The notes beneath the pieces were generated by a model that was not told where the DNA came from, searched no databases, and saw nothing but the letters and a program-made list of their open reading frames with translations. The position numbers were made by a program, and so were the translations under genes. From positions 55,256 through 119,255 of the forward strand of contig CAWDBS010000073.1 of NCBI GenBank assembly GCA_963800415.1: a stretch of DNA of 64,000 nucleotides, in the 5' to 3' direction. Source of the DNA: Palsa-504 sp963800415 (GTDB lineage: Bacteria > Actinomycetota > Actinomycetes > Streptosporangiales > Streptosporangiaceae). Below, piece by piece: positions 59,326-64,000 of this stretch (position 1 is the stretch's first letter; the number at the start of each line of letters is the position of its first letter).

Positions 59326-59571
59326 ACCCTACCCCGTCAGGCCGAGCCGGGCGGCCTGGGCCGCGGCGGCGGTTGCCAGCGAGCTCGGCGCCGCGCTCGG
59401 GCCTCGGCCGCCTACTCGGCCAGCCGAGGCCAGCGGCGGCTCCCGCTCCAGCAGTTCCAGGTCCCCAGTGGCGGTCAGACGCTTCGCGCAGCATGTGCCA
59501 TCATGGGCGGCTGCTCCGGGCCGGTCATGGACCGAGCGGTCATGCTAGGTTGCCAGGAGGATGAGCGAAGC
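59326..59571. other. Gap before TetR; holds a palindrome
   Basis: No gene is recognised. Near the end lies GACCGAGCGGTC (59530-59541), inside two direct copies of GGTCATG, followed by AGGAGG at 59555-59560. These look like the operator and ribosome site of the TetR gene. Confidence 0.5.
59530..59541. promoter_or_regulatory. Palindrome GACCGAGCGGTC, probable TetR operator
   Basis: A perfect 5-2-5 inverted repeat 30 bases upstream of the TetR start. It differs in one spacer base from the palindrome before tatD (16898). Confidence 0.45.
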
Positions 59572-60215
59572 ATGGCTCATATGGCCGCCGCCGCCCGCCC
59601 CGGCCGCGGGACGGCCGGGCCCCCTGGGCCGACCAGGACGGCCGGGAGCGAAGCCGCGACACGATCCTGCGCGCCGCCGCCTCGCTGGCCACCGTGGACG
59701 GGCTGGACGGCCTGTCCATCGGTAACCTGGCTGCGGCGCTCGGCATGAGCAAGAGCGGCGTGGCCGCGCATTTCGGGTCCAAGCAGGAACTCCAGCTGGC
59801 GACGGTGGCCGAGGCGGCCCGGGTCTTCGACACCGAAGTCGTGCAGCCGGCCCTGGCGGCTCCGCCCGGCCTCGGTCAGCTGACCGCGGTGTGCGAGGCG
59901 TTCTTCGCGCACCTGGAGCGGCACACCTTCCCCGGCGGCTGCTTCATGGCCAGCGTGGCGCTGGAGATGGGCACCCGCCCGGGCCCGGTCAGGGACCTGA
60001 TCGCCACGTTCCAGGCGCAGTTCGGCGAGCGGATCCGCGGCTTCGCGGCGGCCGCCGTGGCCAGGCATGAGCTGCCGCCCGACGAGGATCCCGGTCGGCT
60101 GGCCTTCGAGCTGAACGGCATCATGCTGGCCACCGACACCAACTACGTCCTGCACGACGACCCGGCCGTGCTCGACCTGGCCCGGCAGATCGTGCACCAG
60201 CGGCTCGGGCCCTAG
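59572..60215 (+). CDS. TetR-family regulator (frame break near the N-terminus)
   Basis: The HTH is SRDTILRAAASLATVDGLDGL, SIGNLAAALGMSKSGVAAHFGSKQELQLATV (given here in parts: SIGNLAAALGMSKSGVAAHF and GSKQELQLATV). The ligand domain has the HTFPGGCFMASVALEMGTRPG segment common in one TetR subgroup. That frame has no start codon upstream. The likely start is ATG 59572 (MAHMAAA), 11 bases after AGGAGG, with one base missing in the GCC/CGCCC run at 59583-59612. Corrected length is about 214. It converges on korB, sharing stop bases. Its target may be itself, from the palindrome at 59530. Confidence 0.82.
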
Positions 60216-61308
60216 TTGACTTCCCAGGTGTCGTTGCCCGCCAGCAGGGCGGCGAGGTCACCGGGACCGCTCCGGCTGCGGGCGGCGTCGATCTGCTCCG
60301 CCATCAGCTGGTCGTAGCTCGGCTGTTCCACCTGGCGGAAGACCCCGACGGGGGTGTGCCGGAAGTCCGCCGTGTCCAGCCGGGACAGCGCGAACGCGTA
60401 GGACGGGTCGGCGCGGTGCGCGTCGTGGCTGATCAGCGTGTCCTGCTCCGCCGCGGTTACCTCGACCGCCTCGAGCTGCGCCCTGCCTGCCGAAGCGCAG
60501 GCCCCGGGACCCGCCCGCGAACCGGACCGGCTCCCCGTGCTCGAGCTTGAGCAGCCGCTCGGCCAGCCGCGCCGGCCTCCTTGAGCGGGGCGAACGCGTC
60601 GTCGTTGAAGATGGGACAGTTCTGGAAGATCTCGATGAACGCGGCGCCCTGATGGTCGGCGGCGGCGCGCAGCACCGAGGTCAGGTGCCTGCGGTCGGAG
60701 TCGATCGTCCTGGCCACGAAGCTGGCGTCCGCGCCGAGCGCCAGCGACACCGGGTTGAACGGGTGGTCCAGCGAGCCGAACGGCGTGGACTTGGTGACCT
60801 TGCCCCGCTCGGAGGTCGGCGAGTACTGGCCCTTGGTCAGCCCGTAGATCCTGTTGTTGAACAGCAGGATCTTGATGTTGACGTTGCGCCGCAGCGCGTG
60901 GATCAGGTGGTTGCCGCCGATGGACAGCGCGTCGCCGTCGCCGGTGATGACCCAGACCGACAGGTCGGGCCGGGACGTCGCGAGCCCGGTGGCGATCGCG
61001 GGCGCCCGGCCGTGGATGGAGTGCATCCCGTAGCTGTTCACGTAGTAGGGCAGCCGCGACGAGCAGCCGATCCCCGAGATGACCACGATGTTCTCCCGCG
61101 GCACCTCCAGCTCGGGCAAGAACGCCTGGAAGGCGGCCAGGATGGCGTAGTCGCCGCAGCCAGGGCACCAGCGCACTTCCTGGTCCGACTTGAAATCTTT
61201 AGCTGCCGAACGGACGGCGGCCCGGGGCACCAGCGTCAGCGAGGCCAGCCTGCCCGCCTGGTCGCCCTGACCGGGCGCGGGCGTGCCGTGGCCGTTCGTC
61301 TCAGGCAT
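60212..61308 (-). CDS. korB: 2-oxoglutarate:ferredoxin oxidoreductase beta subunit (two +1 frameshifts)
   Basis: KorB binds thiamine diphosphate and an iron-sulfur cluster: RWCPGCGDYAIL, SGIGCSSRLPYYVNSYGMHS, and the ThDP motif GDGDALSIGGNHLIHALRRN. IFQNCPIFND follows. Extra bases near 60576-60584 and 60476-60486 (gene-strand EAGRLAERL and GRQGQLEAVEV) divide it. Corrected length is 364. It overlaps korA by eight bases on the same strand. The pair oxidises 2-oxoglutarate with ferredoxin, replacing the E1 dehydrogenase in many actinobacteria. Confidence 0.93.
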
Positions 61309-63169
61309 GACCGATCACATCCTCGATGACACCAGCGAGCTCGGCCGCCCGGAAGGGCAGGCCGCGGACCTGGTTGTAGGAGATCACGTCGACCAGGAAC
61401 CGGCCGCGCAGCAGCAGCGCGAGCTGGCCCAGGTTGATCTCGGGCACCAGCACCTTGTCGTAGCGGCGGAGCACGTCCGCCAGGTTCGGCGGGAACGGGT
61501 TGAGGTGCCGCAGGTGCGCCTGGGCGACGCTGTGACCCGCGTTCCTGGCCCGTCTCACCGCGGCGCCGATGGAGCCGAAGGTGGAGCCCCAGCCCAGTAC
61601 GAGCACGCGGGCGGCGCCGTCCGGGTCGTCGACCTCGACCGGCGGCAGGTCGGCCGCGATCCCGTCGATCTTCGCCTGGCGCAGCCGGACCATGAGGTCG
61701 TGGTTGTCGGGGTCGTAGGAGATCGTCCCGGTGATGTCGGCCTTCTCGATGCCGCCGATCCGGTGTTCCAGGCCCGGGGTGCCCGGGACGGCCCAGGGCC
61801 GGGCCAGGGTCACCGGGTCCCGCCGGAACGGCTCGAATTCGCCCGCGTCCCCGCCATCAGCCGGGCCGGCCGGCTCCGCGAAGGCGAACTCCTGGCTCAG
61901 GTCGGGCAGGCTGGCAGTGTCCGGGATGCGCCACGGCTCGGAGCCGTTGGCGAGGTAGCCGTCGGAGAGCAGGATCACCGGGGTCCGGTACTTGACCGCG
62001 ATCCTGGCCGCCTCGATCGCCGCGTTGAAGCAGTCCGCCGGGCTGGCCGGGGCGATGACGGGAACGGGCGACTCCCCGTTCCGGCCGAACATCGCCTGCA
62101 GCAGGTCAGCCTGCTCGGTCTTCGTCGGCATGCCGGTGGAGGGCCCGGCTCGCTGGATGTCGCAGACGATCAACGGCAGCTCGACCGACACGGCCAGGCC
62201 GACGGTCTCGGCCTTCAGCAGCATGCCCGGTCCCGAGGTACTGGTCACGGCCAGCGAGCCGCCGAACGAGGCGCCGAGCGCCGCGCCGACGGCGGCTATC
62301 TCGTCTTCGGCCTGGAACGTACGCACCCCGAAGCGCTTGTGCTTGGCTAGCTCGTGCAGGATGTCCGAAGCCGGGGTGATCGGGTAGGAGCCGAGGAACA
62401 ACGGCAGCCCGGCCAGCTGGGACGCGGCGACGAGGCCGTACGCCAGGGCGGTGTTGCCGCTGATGTTCCGGTAGGTGCCCGGCTTGAGCGGTGCGGGCTT
62501 GACCTCGTACCGGACCGAGAAGGCCTCGGTGGTCTCGCCGAAGTTCCAGCCCGCCTGGAATGCGGCCACGTTCGCCGCCATGATCTCCGGCTTGCTGGCG
62601 AACTTGGCCTTGAGGAAGGACAGGGTGCCGTCGGCGGGCCGGTCGTACAGCCAGGACAGCATGCCGAGCGCGAACATATTCTTCGCCCGCTCGGCATCCT
62701 TCCTGGTGATGTCGAACGCTTCCAGGGCCTTGACGGTCATCGAGGTGACCGGCACCGCGTGCACGTGGTACTGCTCGAGCGAGTTGTCCTCGAGCGGGCT
62801 GCCCTCGTAGCCGACCTTGGTCAGGTTCCGCTTGGTGAACTCGTCGGTGTTGACGATCAGGTCGCCGCCGCGCGGCAGGTCCTTGATGTTGGCCTTCAGC
62901 GCGGCGGGGTTCATCGCGATGAGGACGTCCGGCGCGTCCCCCGGCGTGAGGATGTCGTGGTCGGCGAACTGCAGCTGGAAACTCGATACGCCGGCGAGCG
63001 TGCCCGCGGGGGCCCGGATTTCCGCCGGGAAATTAGGCATGGTGGACAGGTCGTTACCGAAGACCGCCGTCTCCTGGGTGAACCTGTCTCCCGCGAGCTG
63101 CATGCCGTCACCAGAGTCGCCGGCGAACCTGATGATGACGTGATCGAGCTTCTGGACCTGCTTGGTCAC
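61301..63169 (-). CDS. korA: 2-oxoglutarate:ferredoxin oxidoreductase alpha subunit
   Basis: A gamma-alpha fusion: the N-terminal gamma domain (FAGDSGDGMQLAGDRFTQE) and the alpha pyrimidine-binding domain (GSYPITPASDILHELAKHK near 256). AGPSTGMPTKTEQADLLQA is another hallmark. The GTG of VTKQVQKLD is chosen, behind a GGAGGAGG site, giving 622 residues. The frame is intact, unlike its neighbours. Kor proteins supply reduced ferredoxin and succinyl-CoA. Confidence 0.95.
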   Translation of the reverse strand: MTKQVQKLDHVIIRFAGDSGDGMQLAGDRFTQETAVFGNDLSTMPNFPAEIRAPAGTLAGVSSFQLQFADHDILTPGDAPDVLIAMNPAALKANIKDLPRGGDLIVNTDEFTKRNLTKVGYEGSPLEDNSLEQYHVHAVPVTSMTVKALEAFDITRKDAERAKNMFALGMLSWLYDRPADGTLSFLKAKFASKPEIMAANVAAFQAGWNFGETTEAFSVRYEVKPAPLKPGTYRNISGNTALAYGLVAASQLAGLPLFLGSYPITPASDILHELAKHKRFGVRTFQAEDEIAAVGAALGASFGGSLAVTSTSGPGMLLKAETVGLAVSVELPLIVCDIQRAGPSTGMPTKTEQADLLQAMFGRNGESPVPVIAPASPADCFNAAIEAARIAVKYRTPVILLSDGYLANGSEPWRIPDTASLPDLSQEFAFAEPAGPADGGDAGEFEPFRRDPVTLARPWAVPGTPGLEHRIGGIEKADITGTISYDPDNHDLMVRLRQAKIDGIAADLPPVEVDDPDGAARVLVLGWGSTFGSIGAAVRRARNAGHSVAQAHLRHLNPFPPNLADVLRRYDKVLVPEINLGQLALLLRGRFLVDVISYNQVRGLPFRAAELAGVIEDVIGHA

Positions 63170-63501
63170 AGCTGGAAAACCTCCTCCGCACGCCGCGGCC
63201 GGGCCGCTCACCTGGCACCCACCCCACGGCATGGGGCATCAGTTAGGACGGTACAAATATTACGCCGAGACAGGCGCAGGAACGTTCATCCGTTCGGTGA
63301 TATTCCCAGGCCCGTTTTCGGTCTGGCGCCGTCAATGTAGTTTGGGACAGATTCTGGTAAGAACTCGGTCGCCGGCGTCAGCACGCGTTCCGCGTGACAT
63401 GCGTGGCCCTTGGTGACCCGGCTAGCGACGTTTGTGACGCGCCTGCGGGAACGTTGGCATCATGTCACGGCCGGGACCCGAGCGTGGCCAGTGGGAGGTG
63501 G
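63170..63501. other. Divergent promoter region between korA and htpX
   Basis: No gene is recognised in these 332 bases. The stretch 63240-63350 is the least GC-rich of the window's right end and should hold both promoters. I cannot assign -35/-10 boxes firmly. Confidence 0.5.
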
Positions 63502-64000
63502 ATGGCTGTGCGCGGTTACGCGCTGCGGGCAGCCGAACTGGCTGGCGCGCTGGCCGGCCTGGTGACATCCGTGGTGCTGCTGATCGCGGGCTGCGCCCTC
63601 CTCGGGGTGGCGGCGGCCGGCGGGGGCGGAGCGGTCGTCGCGATCGTGATCGCGGTGGTGCTGGTCACGGCCGCCTTCGTCGGCTGTGACCGGCTTGCGC
63701 TGTCCGCGATGCTGGCCCGGCCGGTCAGCGAGGTGGAGCACCCCGGGCTCTACCGGCTGGTGCGGGAGCTGAGCAAGGACGGCCGGCTGCCGGTGCCGCG
63801 GCTGTACCTGTCGCCGGCCGATCAGCCGAACTCCTTCACCGTCGGCCGCGGCCCGCGCTCCGCCGCGATCTGCTGCACGGAGGGCCTGCTCCGGGTACTC
63901 GACGAGGCCGAGCTGCGCGGTGTGCTCGGGCATGAGCTCGCGCACGTGTCCAGCCGGGACATCCTGGCCTCGTCGGTGTCGGCGGGCCTGGCCACCGTCA
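63502..64000 (+). CDS. M48 (HtpX-like) membrane zinc protease, 3' end outside window
   Basis: The ATG behind GGGAGGTG starts MAVRGYALRAAELAG. Two hydrophobic helices (residues about 15-60) come first, then LYRLVRELSKDGRLPVPRLYL, and the zinc motif HELAH near 143-147 (VLGHELAHVSSRD). HtpX proteins degrade damaged membrane proteins. About half of the family's usual 290 residues are present; the frame runs off the window edge with no defect. Confidence 0.9.
   Translation, partial: MAVRGYALRAAELAGALAGLVTSVVLLIAGCALLGVAAAGGGGAVVAIVIAVVLVTAAFVGCDRLALSAMLARPVSEVEHPGLYRLVRELSKDGRLPVPRLYLSPADQPNSFTVGRGPRSAAICCTEGLLRVLDEAELRGVLGHELAHVSSRDILASSVSAGLATV

Noticed and set aside
42772..60590. Programmed +1 ribosomal frameshifting in the nuo operon
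   Set aside because: The breaks fall at different codon phases and with no shared slippery codon, stop or downstream structure. About twenty such sites in one operon has no precedent. Sequence error fits better.

Overview
The window is chromosomal DNA from a very GC-rich actinomycete. The evidence is the codon use (almost every third base is G or C), GTG and TTG starts, four-base stop/start overlaps, and actinomycete gene orders: Pmt divergent from RsmI; MetG-TatD-KsgA-IspE; tRNA-Gln near glmU-prs-rplY-pth; and MenJ-nuoA-N followed by a polyprenyl diphosphate synthase. I cannot name the genus.

Layout. 1-630: broken pieces, probably the end of a contractile tail sheath, the start of a tail tube, and an alpha/beta-hydrolase remnant. 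0.8-8.4 kb: asparagine synthetase, a GT2-TagF-type fusion and a GT-C membrane transferase, probably for a surface polymer. 8.6-15 kb: an ECF sigma factor, protein O-mannosyltransferase, RsmI, a large membrane protein and a GT2 polyprenyl-phosphate sugar synthase. 15-22 kb: MetG, TatD, KsgA, IspE and a duplicated ABC-F ATPase. 22-26.5 kb: MarR with a divergent trans-aconitate-type methyltransferase, a cysteine dioxygenase/rhodanese operon behind a Cys-containing leader peptide, and a TetR/desaturase pair. 26.9-30 kb: tRNA-Gln, a decayed gene and an MFS pump. 30-37.2 kb: GlmU, Prs, ribosomal protein bL25, Pth, CysQ, CysD, CysN. 37.3-58 kb: an S9 peptidase, then MenG, MenJ and the 14-subunit complex I operon behind a perfect Rex operator. 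58-64 kb: polyprenyl diphosphate synthase, TetR, KorBA and the start of an HtpX-like protease.

The genes from 39.6 to 63.2 kb fit one respiratory theme. The prenyl synthase makes the quinone side chain, MenG methylates the ring, MenJ saturates the side chain, complex I feeds electrons in, and Kor supplies low-potential electrons from 2-oxoglutarate. The Rex site ties expression to the NADH/NAD+ ratio.

Three features stand out. First, a family of short G-run/C-run palindromic repeats lies inside reading frames (asnB, glycosyltransferase, tatD, marR, cysN, menG, nuoG) and encodes Gly/Pro-rich inserts. Second, different tandem repeats, mostly of 15-nt units, sit in at least ten other genes; in rsmI and cysN the repeated unit carries its own start codon. 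Third, about 25 single-base frameshifts are concentrated at 42.8-60.6 kb while protein conservation holds on both sides of each. I read these as probable sequence errors, but they need checking.
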